A DNA stretch of 64,000 bases from Bradyrhizobium sp. MOS002 (GCF_003020115.1 NZ_PYFX01000003.1:496001-560000), one strand, 5' to 3'. Numbered from the stretch's first letter, positions 42,414 through 50,551 are shown. Program-made: numbers and translations. Notes: a model not told the origin generated them from the sequence alone.

Positions 42414-43496
42414 TCAAACGTGGTCGTAATCGACCACAACCCGCTCCGACGATGGCTTGGCCTGACAGGTCAGGACAAAGCCGGCCTTCAGCTCCCAGGG
42501 TTCCAGCGAGTAGTTGATGTCCATCGGCGCCTCGCCTTCGACCAGTTTTGCACGGCAGGTCGAGCACATGCCGCCCTTGCAGGCGAAGGGCAGATCGACG
42601 CCGGCGCGCAGCGCGGCATCGAGGATAGCCTCGTCCTCGGCCACCGGCACGTCGCGGCGCTTGCCGTCGATGATCAGCGACGCGATCGCCTTTGGCGGCG
42701 CATCCGGCGCGACGATCTTCTTCGGCCGCGGCTTGCCGCCGAACTCGGAAACGAAGCGCTCGACATGGATGCGCTCGTCCGCGATGCCGAACCCTCGGCA
42801 GGTCGCCTCGATGTCCTCGCTCATGCCGGACGGACCGCAGATGAAGACGTGATCGACGCTTTCCGCCGGTACCAGCGAGCGCAGCAGCACCCTCACCTTG
42901 TCGCCGTCGAGTCGGCCGTGCAGGATCGGAATGTCTTGTTCCTCGCCGGAGATGACGTGGAAGATCGAGAGGCGGTCGATGAAGCGATCCTTGAGCTCTT
43001 CGAGCGCCTCGAGAAACATGATGTTGTCGGTCGTGCGATTGCCGTAAAACAGGAAGAAGTGGCTGTCCGGTTCGCGCGCAAGCGTGCCCTTGACGATCGA
43101 CAGGATCGGCGTGATGCCGGAGCCCGCGGCAAAGCCGACCTGGATGCTGCCGGCGCCGGCCGGTGGGATCACGCCGAAGCGTCCCGTGGGCGTCATCACA
43201 TCCAGCGCGTCGCCACACTTCAAATCGTCCGCTGCCCAGCTCGAAAACGCGCCACCATCAACCTTCTTGACCGCGATGCGTATCTCGCCGTCGTCGGGGC
43301 CGGAGCAGATCGAATAGGAACGGCGCACTTCCTCGCCATCCAGCATGGTGCGGAGTGTGAGGTATTGGCCGGGTGTGAAGGCGTAGTCGGTCGCAAGCTC
43401 CGTCGGGATGGCAAATGTCAACGATACGGCGTCCGACGCCTCGCGACGGAGGTCGTTGACGGCCAGACGATGGAAGCGCGGTGCGGCTGCTGACAT
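42414..43496 (-). CDS. paaE: 1,2-phenylacetyl-CoA epoxidase reductase subunit
   Basis: Passes electrons from NADPH to the PaaAC oxygenase. 360 residues. N-terminal FAD domain (about 10-105; RSYSICS), NAD(P) domain (about 110-235; GSGITPILSIVKGTL, ICGPSGM) and C-terminal plant-type [2Fe-2S] ferredoxin (about 270-360; ACKGGMCSTCRAKLVEGE plus a distal LTCQA cysteine). The ATG at 43496 is preferred over a GTG three codons upstream because of AGGG at proper distance. Confidence 0.95.
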   Translation of the reverse strand: MSAAAPRFHRLAVNDLRREASDAVSLTFAIPTELATDYAFTPGQYLTLRTMLDGEEVRRSYSICSGPDDGEIRIAVKKVDGGAFSSWAADDLKCGDALDVMTPTGRFGVIPPAGAGSIQVGFAAGSGITPILSIVKGTLAREPDSHFFLFYGNRTTDNIMFLEALEELKDRFIDRLSIFHVISGEEQDIPILHGRLDGDKVRVLLRSLVPAESVDHVFICGPSGMSEDIEATCRGFGIADERIHVERFVSEFGGKPRPKKIVAPDAPPKAIASLIIDGKRRDVPVAEDEAILDAALRAGVDLPFACKGGMCSTCRAKLVEGEAPMDINYSLEPWELKAGFVLTCQAKPSSERVVVDYDHV

Positions 43497-43523
43497 TACG
43501 TGCACCCTGGATTTGAGCCACTA

Positions 43524-43612
43524 CCGTCATTGCGAGTAGCCCTTGCGACGAAGCAATCCAGACTGCTTATACAGAGGCAGTCTGGATTGCTTCGCTGCGC
43601 TCGCAATGACGG
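43524..43612. repeat. Palindromic repeat family B, copy 2, inside the paa operon
   Basis: Between paaD and paaE. Arms CCGTCATTGCGAG and CTCGCAATGACGG close the element; inner GACGAAGCAATCCAGACTGC pairs with GCAGTCTGGATTGCTTCG (a stem of about 17 bp) around an eleven-base loop. As an RNA it would be a very stable hairpin between the fourth and fifth structural genes. Confidence 0.85.
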
Positions 43613-43632
43613 TGGGGTTGGCATCATGCGTC

Positions 43633-44136
43633 TCAATGACACTTGAAATAATCGAAAGGTTCGCGGCAGGCCCTGCAGCGCCAGAGCGCCTTGCAGGAGG
43701 TGGAGCCGAATTCGGACAGCAGCTCGGTATTCGCCGAGCCGCATTGCGGGCACGCAACGGCCTGCTCGCCGAACAGCGCGCGGCGTGAATTCGAGGCCTG
43801 CGGCGGCGCGATGCCGTAGGCGTGAAGCTTCCGGCGGCCCTCTTCGCTCATCCAATCCGTGGTCCAGGCCGGCGACAGCACGGTGCGGACCTTTGGACGG
43901 GAGAAACCTGCGCGCTCCAGCGCGACCTCGATTTCCAGCGCGATCATGTTCATGGCCGGGCAGCCCGAATAGGTCGGGGTAATCGCGACCTCGACCCGAT
44001 CGCCGTCGACAACGACATCACGGAGCACGCCGAGATCGGCGATGGTCAAAACCGGAATTTCGGGATCGACCACGCTCGCCGCGGCATTCCAGGCCCGTTG
44101 GCGCAGGTCACTATGGGGCTCCAGGACCGTCACCAT
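43633..44136 (-). CDS. paaD: 1,2-phenylacetyl-CoA epoxidase maturation/Fe-S subunit PaaD
   Basis: 167 residues. The N-terminal DUF59/MIP18-like domain (about 10-95; VVDPEIPVLTIADLGVLRDV and TPTYSGCPAMNMI) is joined to a C-terminal zinc-ribbon-like region with CPQCGS and CRACREPFDYFKCH. The family is required for epoxidase activity, probably in cofactor assembly. It overlaps paaC by 7 bp. It is followed by a family B hairpin before paaE. Confidence 0.94.
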   Translation of the reverse strand: MVTVLEPHSDLRQRAWNAAASVVDPEIPVLTIADLGVLRDVVVDGDRVEVAITPTYSGCPAMNMIALEIEVALERAGFSRPKVRTVLSPAWTTDWMSEEGRRKLHAYGIAPPQASNSRRALFGEQAVACPQCGSANTELLSEFGSTSCKALWRCRACREPFDYFKCH

Positions 44137-44906
44137 GTCTGCCCCGGGAATGTTCGCTGCATCGACTGCAGCTCGGACAGAAGATGGCCAAGATGCTCGC
44201 TGTGCCGCCCGGAGCGACCGCCTTGCTGCATCCAGTCGGTCTGCGGCAGCTCGAGCGTGGCTTCACTGACGACACCCGAGAGCGTCGTCAGCCAGCGACC
44301 GCGCAAGCTTGCGGGATCGATGGCGATATCGGCATGGATCAAGGCGCGCTCGCCTTCATCGACGGCAAACATCTCACCGGTGAAAGCCCAGAGATGATCG
44401 ATCGCGGCCTGCGCGCGGGCGTGGCTTTCAGCCGTGCCGTCGCCCAGCCGGATGATCCACTCCGAGGCATGGCGAAGATGATAGGCGCTCTCCTTCTCGG
44501 ACTTGGCGGCAATGGCCGCAAGCGCCGCGTCGCGCGAAGCCATCATCGCACGCCAGTAGAGATCAGCGAAGGCGGAATAGAAGAACTGCCGCACCAGCGT
44601 CTGGGCAAAATCGCCATTGGGCTGCTCGACCAGCAGCAAATTGCGGTACTGCCTGACATCGCGAAGGTAGGCGAGCTTGTCTTCGTCGTTGTCCTTGCCT
44701 TCGGCTTTGGCTGCGTAGGTGTAGAGCTCGCGGGCTTGGCCGATCAGGTCGAGCGCGATGTTGGAGAGCGCCATGTCCTCTTCCAGCATCGGCGCATGTC
44801 CGCACCATTCCGACAGCCTGTGCCCGAGGATCAGCGCGTCGTCGGCGCGGCGCAAAGCGTAGAGCACCAGCGGCGTCTCTGAGACCTGAATGTTCGCGAC
44901 GGGCAT
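44130..44906 (-). CDS. paaC: 1,2-phenylacetyl-CoA epoxidase structural subunit
   Basis: 258 residues, ferritin-like fold, forms the heteromer with PaaA but lacks a full diiron site. EEDMALSNIALDLIGQARELY (about 42-62) and FAQTLVRQFFYSAFADLYW are typical. Its start is separated from paaB by a 131-bp gap occupied by a family A palindrome, whereas paaD follows with overlap. Confidence 0.94.
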   Translation of the reverse strand: MPVANIQVSETPLVLYALRRADDALILGHRLSEWCGHAPMLEEDMALSNIALDLIGQARELYTYAAKAEGKDNDEDKLAYLRDVRQYRNLLLVEQPNGDFAQTLVRQFFYSAFADLYWRAMMASRDAALAAIAAKSEKESAYHLRHASEWIIRLGDGTAESHARAQAAIDHLWAFTGEMFAVDEGERALIHADIAIDPASLRGRWLTTLSGVVSEATLELPQTDWMQQGGRSGRHSEHLGHLLSELQSMQRTFPGQTW

Positions 44907-44929
44907 CTGTCCTATCCACTTGTTCCGAC

Positions 44930-45030
44930 CTCATCCTGAGGAAGCGCGAAAGCGCCGTCTCGACGGATGGGTCGCGGGTCACGGGCCTTCATGGTTCGAG
45001 ACGCCGCTTCGCGGCTCCTCACCATGAGGA
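44930..45030. repeat. Palindromic repeat family A, copy 3, inside the paa operon
   Basis: Fills the paaB-paaC gap. Left arm CCTCATCCTGAGGAAGCGCG...CGCCGTCTCGACGGATGGG; right arm CCTTCATGGTTCGAGACGCCGCTTCGCGGCTCCTCACCATGAGGA. The inner hairpins GCGCGAAAGCGC and CCGCTTCGCGG are short and stable. It ends 8 bp before the paaB stop codon. Confidence 0.82.
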
Positions 45031-45037
45031 GAGAGAG

Positions 45038-45325
45038 CTACATGTGTCCCACTTCCTCAGGCACTTCATAGAACGTCGGGTGCCGGTAGATCTTCGATTC
45101 CGCCGGCTCGAACATCATGCCCTTGTCGGCGGGGTCGCTTGCGGTGATCGCCGTCGACGGCACGACCCAGATCGAAAGACCTTCGCCGCGACGGGTGTAG
45201 ATATCGCGGGCGGCTTGCAAGGCCATCGTGGCGTCGCTCGCATGCAGCGAGCCGACATGCTTGTGCGCGAGCCCGTTGCGGCTGCGAATGAAGACTTCCC
45301 ACAGCGGCGTGTTCGGCGTGGCCAT
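45038..45325 (-). CDS. paaB: 1,2-phenylacetyl-CoA epoxidase small subunit
   Basis: 95 residues, the usual size for PaaB. WEVFIRSRNGLAHKHVGSLHASDATMALQAARDIYTRRGEG is the conserved core. PaaB bridges PaaAC units in the complex. A longer open frame upstream belongs to paaA shadow sequence; ATG 45325 follows paaA by 10 bp. Confidence 0.95.
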   Translation of the reverse strand: MATPNTPLWEVFIRSRNGLAHKHVGSLHASDATMALQAARDIYTRRGEGLSIWVVPSTAITASDPADKGMMFEPAESKIYRHPTFYEVPEEVGHM

Positions 45326-45335
45326 CTCGATCTCC

Positions 45336-46328
45336 CTACTCTGCTGCTTGTGCAGTCCGACGCTGCGCGCGCTTTGCGGCATAGGCCGCGGCCGCATCGC
45401 GCACCCAGACGCCCTCGTCGTGCGCCTTGCGGCGCGCAGCCATCCGGTCACGGTTGCACGGGCCGTTGCCGGCGAGCACCTGCTTGAACTCGGTCCAATC
45501 GATCTCGCTGTAACGCCAGTGCCCGTCCGCATCCTGAACCATGCCGGGATCGGGAATGGTGAGGCCGAGATATTGCGCCTGCGGCACCGTGGCGTCGACG
45601 AACTTCTGGCGCAGCTCGTCATTGGAGAAGCGCTTGATCTTCCACTTCGACGAGGTGTCGCTGTGCTGGCTGGTGGCATCGGGCGGCCCGAACATCATCA
45701 GCACCGGCCACCACCACCTGTTCAAGGCATCCTGCGCCATCGCCTTCTGCTCGTCCGAGCCATGGCACAGCGTCAGCATGATCTCATAGCCCTGGCGCTG
45801 GTGGAACGACTCTTCCTTGCAGACGCGGATCATCGCGCGGGCATAGGGACCGTAGGAGCAGCGGCACAGCGGGATCTGGTTCATGATCGCGGCGCCGTCG
45901 ACCAGCCAGCCGATGGTGCCGATGTCGGCCCAGGTCAGCGTCGGATAGTTGAAGATCGAGGAATATTTCGCCTTGCCCGCGAGCATGGCGTCGACCAGCT
46001 CTTCGCGCGAAGTGCCGAGCGTCTCGGCCGCGGCATAGAGATAAAGCCCGTGGCCGCACTCGTCCTGCACCTTGGCGAGCAGCGCGGCCTTGCGGCGCAA
46101 GGACGGCGCACGCGTGATCCAGTTGCCCTCGGGCAGCATGCCGACGATTTCGGAATGAGCGTGCTGGGAGATCTGGCGGGTCAGCGTCTTGCGATAGGCC
46201 GCCGGCATCCAGTCGTTCGGCTCGATGCGCTCCTCGGCATCGATGCGGGCCTGAAACTGCGCAGCCTTGGCCGCGTCCTCAAGACCGCGATCATCTGTCT
46301 CGGCCGTGTTCAGCGCCTGGGTGTACAT
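45336..46328 (-). CDS. paaA: 1,2-phenylacetyl-CoA epoxidase catalytic subunit
   Basis: Diiron oxygenase that epoxidises the ring of phenylacetyl-CoA. 330 residues. Both E-x2-H metal motifs are intact: DECGH (E90, H93) and EESFH (E173, H176). It starts at ATG 46328 with GGGAGG six bases upstream, and is the first structural gene, 76 bp downstream of paaX. The gap between them contains a promoter and dyad. Confidence 0.96.
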   Translation of the reverse strand: MYTQALNTAETDDRGLEDAAKAAQFQARIDAEERIEPNDWMPAAYRKTLTRQISQHAHSEIVGMLPEGNWITRAPSLRRKAALLAKVQDECGHGLYLYAAAETLGTSREELVDAMLAGKAKYSSIFNYPTLTWADIGTIGWLVDGAAIMNQIPLCRCSYGPYARAMIRVCKEESFHQRQGYEIMLTLCHGSDEQKAMAQDALNRWWWPVLMMFGPPDATSQHSDTSSKWKIKRFSNDELRQKFVDATVPQAQYLGLTIPDPGMVQDADGHWRYSEIDWTEFKQVLAGNGPCNRDRMAARRKAHDEGVWVRDAAAAYAAKRAQRRTAQAAE

Positions 46329-46334
46329 GCGCGT

Positions 46335-46391
46335 CCTCCCGTTTTATTGGGAGGTAATATATAACAAGAATTATCTCATGCAAGATATTTC
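46335..46391 (-). promoter_or_regulatory. paaA promoter with candidate PaaX operator and SD-pairing element
   Basis: Reading leftward: -35 TTGCAT (46383-46378), 16 bp, -10 TATATT (46361-46356). An imperfect 9-bp dyad, AGATATTTC (46383-46391) with GAATTATCT (46368-46376; one mismatch, 6-bp spacer), covers the -35, so a bound repressor would block RNA polymerase. Closer to the gene, CCTCCC and GGGAGG (46349-46354 and 46335-46340 on this map) are perfectly complementary around an 8-base loop; the second is the paaA Shine-Dalgarno. Confidence 0.5.
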
Positions 46392-46404
46392 TGTAACATA
46401 ACGA

Positions 46405-47271
46405 TCAAGTCTCGAATCTCCTTTCCAGGAGTTTTCGCGCCGGCGGCAATGGCCCCTTTTCATTTGTTCCATGGCCATCAAGCCATTGTTCCGATGGAGC
46501 AAGCAGCGCGCGATAGATTTCGCCGCACAGCGCGCGGGCGGCCCTGCCCGGCCAGTCGGCCGGAAGCAGGCTTTCGGGCAGCAGCGGATCGCGCAGCACG
46601 ACGCGGCGGTAATGGTGGATCAGGAGGATACGCGCCGTAAAGGCGTCGGCCTCGGACAAGTCCGTGCCGCGCGCGATCGCGGCGCGCAGCGGCTCGAACG
46701 TCTTCATGAACTTGAGATAGGCGTCCGCGGTGCGATCCAGCGGCCAACTCGCACTGAGCAGCCGGCGGCCGCTGTCATCCTCGGCGGAGACTTCCAGACG
46801 GATGGCGCCCGCGGCCTCGTCCGGCACTGGCACGCCTGACGGCGCGACCCACACGCCGGGCAGCGGACTGCCGAAGCCGGCATTGCGGAGCGCCTCGCGC
46901 GAGGCATCGCGATCCTCGCCATTGCCGATCAGCAGCAGCTCGAAGCGCCCGGTCCAGTCGGATGGCGGCGGATCGTAGATATGGCGCGTCGCGGCCTCGA
47001 AGATCTGGCGGCCCTTGTCGGCCAAGCGATAGAAACTGTTGCGGCCGACCTTTTCGCGCGTCAGCCAGCCATCGGCGGCAAGCCGCGACATCGCGGTACG
47101 CACCACGCCGCTGTCGATGTCCAGGCTCTCGAAGAATCCCAGCAGCGTTCCCAGCCATACCGAGCCGCCACGCGGCACGATGGCATCGCCGAACACGGTG
47201 ATGACGATGGAGCCGGTGCGCGACGGCTCGCGCTTGAGCTGCTCGATGATGCGGGACAACGGATGCGCCAT
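46405..47271 (-). CDS. paaX: Phenylacetic acid degradation operon repressor PaaX
   Basis: 288 residues. N-terminal winged-helix domain (about 10-90; SLDIDSGVVRTAMSRLAADGWLTREKVGRNSFYRL is the family core), then the PaaX-like linker domain (PPSDWTGRFELLLI) and a C-terminal region. Phenylacetyl-CoA is the known inducer for PaaX homologues. The ATG at 47271 is preferred to the longer frame. It is transcribed in the same direction as, and just ahead of, the paaABCDEIK genes. Confidence 0.94.
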   Translation of the reverse strand: MAHPLSRIIEQLKREPSRTGSIVITVFGDAIVPRGGSVWLGTLLGFFESLDIDSGVVRTAMSRLAADGWLTREKVGRNSFYRLADKGRQIFEAATRHIYDPPPSDWTGRFELLLIGNGEDRDASREALRNAGFGSPLPGVWVAPSGVPVPDEAAGAIRLEVSAEDDSGRRLLSASWPLDRTADAYLKFMKTFEPLRAAIARGTDLSEADAFTARILLIHHYRRVVLRDPLLPESLLPADWPGRAARALCGEIYRALLAPSEQWLDGHGTNEKGPLPPARKLLERRFET

Positions 47272-47338
47272 GCGCGAGGCATAGCGCGTTTGGTGCGGGC
47301 GCGACAATGGACGGGTGCGACAATGCAAGAGCCGGGCT

Positions 47339-47460
47339 CCATCCTTCGAGGCGGCGCTTCGCGCCTCCTCAGGATGAGGTCAACTACTTACGCGCGGCGC
47401 CACGTGGTCTCAATCCTCATGGTGAGGAGCGCGGCAAAGCCGCGCGTCTCGAACCATGCA
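47339..47460. repeat. Palindromic repeat family A, copy 4
   Basis: Upstream of paaX and beyond the end of the esterase gene. Modules: CCATCCTTCGAGGCGGCGC-TTCG-GCGCCTCCTCAGGATGAGG and CCTCATGGTGAGGAGCGCGG...CCGCGCGTCTCGAACCATG. The order of the modules is inverted relative to copies 2 and 3. Confidence 0.8.
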
Positions 47461-47467
47461 GGCCCGG

Positions 47468-48238
47468 CTACCGATGCGGATCGGGATAGACCACGCTGCG
47501 CCAGCCGCTGCGGTCGAAGGCTCGCCAGCTGCCTTCCTTCTGCGCAAGGCGATCAGCCACCGCGAAGACAGCAGCGGGATGATGGCCCATGCCGCAATGG
47601 CTGCTCTCGATCTCGATGCTCTCGGTCTGCGTGCCCGACTTCTCCATGCAGCCCTGCCAGGCGCAGACACCGTCGGTGCGGCTGAAGATCGCTGTGGTCG
47701 GCACCGGCGGCGGGACGGCGAGATCGCCGCCGAACTGCGGATCGACCTCGTCGGACTTCCGCCCGCTCGCCCATTCATAGACGCGCCAGGCATTGGTCGA
47801 ATGCGGATCGCCGGCAAAGGGGCTGCCGAGCGTGATCACCTGGCGTACGCGGTCGGGCATCATCTTGGCGAGCTGGCGCGCATAGAGACCGCCGAGGCTC
47901 CAGCCGACCAGGCTGATCTTGCGGCCATGCTTGTCGCTGAGTTCCCGAACCAGATCCACCATCGCGTGCTGCACGCCCTCGCGCAGGCCGTAATTGCGAC
48001 CCTGGCGCCAGCCGCTCACCGCATAGCCCTTGCCCGACAGAAAGGTGCGCAACGCGCGCGTCGATGCATCGGAGGCCACGAGGCCCGGCAGAATCAGCAC
48101 CGGATGCCCATCGCCGCGCGGCGCGAGGCTGAGCAGCGGCAGCGCGCCGAGGAATGCGCCGAACTCGTGGATCGCTCGCCCTTCCAGGAACATCAGGGTA
48201 CGGGACGGCGGGCTCAGCGTCTGGGCAGTAGCGGTCAT
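47468..48238 (-). CDS. Alpha/beta hydrolase (lipase-like), paralogue of the gene at 60917
   Basis: 256 residues from ATG 48238 with GGGGA seven bases upstream. HPVLILPGLVASD (about 45-57) forms the oxyanion region, GWSLGGLYAR (about 108-117) the nucleophile elbow with Ser, and SSHCGMGHHPAAV (about 216) the catalytic histidine. It shares long identical stretches with the hydrolase that precedes WS/DGAT at 60917-61717 (LVGWSLGG, ITLGSPFA, AVADRLAQ). Role unknown; lipid ester hydrolysis is suggested by the paralogue's context. Confidence 0.88.
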   Translation of the reverse strand: MTATAQTLSPPSRTLMFLEGRAIHEFGAFLGALPLLSLAPRGDGHPVLILPGLVASDASTRALRTFLSGKGYAVSGWRQGRNYGLREGVQHAMVDLVRELSDKHGRKISLVGWSLGGLYARQLAKMMPDRVRQVITLGSPFAGDPHSTNAWRVYEWASGRKSDEVDPQFGGDLAVPPPVPTTAIFSRTDGVCAWQGCMEKSGTQTESIEIESSHCGMGHHPAAVFAVADRLAQKEGSWRAFDRSGWRSVVYPDPHR

Positions 48239-48439
48239 CAATGGTCCCCTGGGAGAATTGCTGAAAAGGCTACCGGTCGCGTGCCGGCAAAACGGGTATG
48301 GGATTCCAACACGCCGGCTTCTTGATCGTTCCGCAATGCAACATGAATCAGCTAGGCAGCGGGTTCCCGACATTCAAGCGGTAGAGCCACCCGGCCACAA
48401 TAGGCCCGCGCGTTAATGCTGACGTCCGTGACGCAAAAG

Positions 48440-49726
48440 TCACAACAATCGAAGCAGGAACTCTACGGAGTAAAGCGCAAGACCTGCGAGCCCGCCGATC
48501 AGCGAGCCGTTGAAACGGATGTATTGCAGGTCGCGGCCGATGTTGATTTCGATCAGCGAAATCAGCTGCGCCATGTCCCACGATTTGACCTGGTCGGAGA
48601 TGAAGGTCGAAACGCCGCTCTTCTGGTCCGCGACGAAACTGCGCAGCACCGCGACCAGACCCTTGTTGATCTCACCGCGCAGCTCGGCATCGCCGGCAAG
48701 CGCTTCGCCCGCCGCGACACACATGCCGGCGAGATGATGCTGCAGCACCTGCGTCTCGCCGCTTGCACTACGCTCGATGAAGGACCGCGTGTTGGCCCAG
48801 ACGGTACGGGCGAGATCGGCGAGCTCGGGACGCGCGAGCAGATCGCGCTTCAAACCGTCGATGCGGTCGATATAGGCCTGGTCGGTGCCAAGACGATCGA
48901 CGAAGCTCAGCACCATGCGGTCGAACTCGCCGCGGAACGGATGCTTGGGATCGCTGCGCACCTCATTGAAGAAAGCGGTGGCGGAGGCCACGATCTTGTT
49001 CACCAGAAATTTGTCGGCGCGGTAGAGCCTGAGCAGGGTCGGCAATTCCGCGCGAACCTTCTCGCGGATCATCGCCATCGTCTCGTTCTGGTTCAGCGTC
49101 TCGTGCATGATGCGCAGGAGATCGTCGAACAGGATCTGGTGCCGTCCCTCCGCCACGAAGCCGCGCAGCGTTCCGGCCGCGAGCGGCGCCAGGTCGATCG
49201 CCTGGAGCTGCGAGGACATGCGGCGGATGATGAAGGTCATCAGACCGGAGCTCTCGGTCGCGGAAACGGCCTCCGGCAGCAGGCGGAGCGCAAAGCGCGC
49301 GAGGTCATCGCTGCGCTTGCGATCGCGCAGCCAGTCGGCGACGAAGGAGCCGAAATCGATCTCCTTCAGCTTGGCCTCGACGGGACCAACTTCGAGGAAA
49401 TGCACCTGGATGAATTCGCCGAGCTTGTCGGCGATACGGGCCTGGTTGCTCTGGATGATCGCGGTGTGCGGGATCGGCATGCCGAGTGGACGCTTGAACA
49501 GTGCCACCACCGCATACCAGTCGGCGAGCCCGCCGATGGTCGCGGCTTCCGCAAAGGCCGCGATGAATCCGAATACAGGATGCACGGGCAGAAGCCATTT
49601 CGCAACGACGAACAGGACAAGCGTCGAGCCCAGCACCAGCGTCGCCAGCGCTTTGACGCGTCGCAATTCTACCGCGCGTTCGGCATCGCCGGGAGTGTCG
49701 AAAGAGAAAGTGCCTGATGGAGTCAT
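48440..49726 (-). CDS. DUF445 membrane protein (YjiN-like)
   Basis: 428 residues. An N-terminal hydrophobic pair (about 25-75) includes FAEAATIGGLADWYAVVALFKRPLGMPIPHTAI, the DUF445 hallmark. A long helical middle region (about 100-385) and a C-terminal hydrophobic hairpin (GSLIGGLAGLALYSVEFLL) follow. Function unknown; related proteins sit in the inner membrane. ATG 49726 preferred over the GTG one codon earlier. Monocistronic, flanked by repeat elements. Confidence 0.9.
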   Translation of the reverse strand: MTPSGTFSFDTPGDAERAVELRRVKALATLVLGSTLVLFVVAKWLLPVHPVFGFIAAFAEAATIGGLADWYAVVALFKRPLGMPIPHTAIIQSNQARIADKLGEFIQVHFLEVGPVEAKLKEIDFGSFVADWLRDRKRSDDLARFALRLLPEAVSATESSGLMTFIIRRMSSQLQAIDLAPLAAGTLRGFVAEGRHQILFDDLLRIMHETLNQNETMAMIREKVRAELPTLLRLYRADKFLVNKIVASATAFFNEVRSDPKHPFRGEFDRMVLSFVDRLGTDQAYIDRIDGLKRDLLARPELADLARTVWANTRSFIERSASGETQVLQHHLAGMCVAAGEALAGDAELRGEINKGLVAVLRSFVADQKSGVSTFISDQVKSWDMAQLISLIEINIGRDLQYIRFNGSLIGGLAGLALYSVEFLLRLL

Positions 49727-49742
49727 CACAGCATCACCCTAT

Positions 49743-49826
49743 CCGTCATTGCGAGCGAAGCGAAGCAATCCAGAGTCTCTCCAAGGAGGCGGGGACTGGA
49801 TTGCTTCGCTTCGCTCGCAATGACGG
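49743..49826. repeat. Palindromic repeat family B, copy 3, perfect 31-bp arms
   Basis: Left arm 49743-49773 (starting CCGTCATTGCGAGCGAAGCG) and right arm 49796-49826 are perfect reverse complements over 31 bp, separated by 22 bp. This is the least diverged copy in the window, so it may be the most recently inserted or the best conserved. It occupies the gap between the DUF445 start and the phasin terminator. Confidence 0.9.
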
Positions 49827-49841
49827 CTGCGGCGGAATAAC

Positions 49842-49864
49842 AAAAGGCCCGCCGAAGCGGGCCT
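49842..49864 (-). terminator. Rho-independent terminator of the phasin gene
   Basis: Perfect 8-bp stem AGGCCCGC / GCGGGCCT (49845-49852 with 49857-49864), loop of four bases, followed leftward by TTTTG. It lies 28 bp after the phasin stop. Confidence 0.8.
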
Positions 49865-49891
49865 CAAATTCAGTTTTTCGTCTCAGGCAGA

Positions 49892-50347
49892 TCAGGCGGT
49901 CTTGTTGTAGACCTTGGCAAAATTGTCCTGAGCGGACTTCGCACCGTTGGCGGCGAGCTTGCCGAAATAGTCGGTGGTCGCCTTGGCGCGCGAGACGAAC
50001 GCTTCGCCACGGGCACGGAGCAGGCCGGACTGGATTTCGACAGCTTCGCTGAACGACTTGGCGGACGCGAGCTTGTCGATGCCCGCAAAGAATGCCTCGG
50101 CGTCTTCGTAGATCGCCTGCTGGATGTTGCGGCTGATCTTGCCGGCCTCGGTAACGGACTCGGTCACCGCGTTCTCGACGGCGGCGGTCACGCGCTCGGA
50201 GCCAGCGAACACCTCGGCAGCACGGTCCTTGGCGGTATTGGCGGACTTCTTGACGAACTCGCGGGCGGCCTCGGGAACTTCCAGGTTCTGGATGTTCTTG
50301 AACGCGTCCTTGAAGCCTTCGAAAGCGGTGTTGGTTTCGGTGGTCAT
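49892..50347 (-). CDS. Phasin family protein
   Basis: 151 residues, highly helical with alanine- and glutamate-rich heptads; the phasin_2 core runs from about residue 30 to 140 (SVTEAGKISRNIQQAIYEDAEAFFAGIDKLASAKSFSEAVEIQSGLLRARGEAFVSRAK region). Coats PHA granules and controls their size and number. It starts at ATG 50347; the open frame upstream is a shadow. Has its own promoter with TGC-rich dyad and its own terminator, as expected for a strongly expressed gene. Confidence 0.9.
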   Translation of the reverse strand: MTTETNTAFEGFKDAFKNIQNLEVPEAAREFVKKSANTAKDRAAEVFAGSERVTAAVENAVTESVTEAGKISRNIQQAIYEDAEAFFAGIDKLASAKSFSEAVEIQSGLLRARGEAFVSRAKATTDYFGKLAANGAKSAQDNFAKVYNKTA

Positions 50348-50417
50348 TGGGGTCTCTCCATCCTCATTGGGTTGAGCTATGGGCTCACCCCGTCCGGTTT
50401 TGGCCCGGGGCACGGCT

Positions 50418-50459
50418 TATATGGCATAGTTAATGGTGCGATGCAACATGCATATTGCA
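50418..50459 (-). promoter_or_regulatory. Phasin promoter with TGCA-type dyad (candidate PhaR site)
   Basis: TGCAA (50442-50446) and TTGCA (50455-50459) form a dyad around CATGCATA, itself containing the palindrome ATGCAT; another TGC follows at 50461-50463. Leftward -35 TTGCAT (50446-50441) and CATATA (50423-50418) are 17 bp apart, so the dyad overlaps the -35. Alphaproteobacterial PhaR repressors bind TGC/GCA-containing dyads at phasin promoters. Confidence 0.5.
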
Positions 50460-50551
50460 GTGCGGTATCACGAAACCGTGAATAGCCTTATTGAGAGGCA
50501 ATCTGGCGCCTCCCTGACCATCCGGGTTCCCGACCACCCGTCCGGCGGTTC

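Noticed and set aside
39364..47271. A complete phenylacetate catabolic island including ring-opening and beta-oxidation steps
   Set aside because: paaG, paaZ, paaF, paaH and paaJ are absent from the window; only activation, epoxidation, thioesterase and repressor genes are present, so the lower pathway must be encoded elsewhere.
9748..49826. Intergenic palindromes as a possible CRISPR array
   Set aside because: They are single, dispersed, nested inverted repeats without regularly spaced direct repeats or unique spacers, and no cas genes are present.
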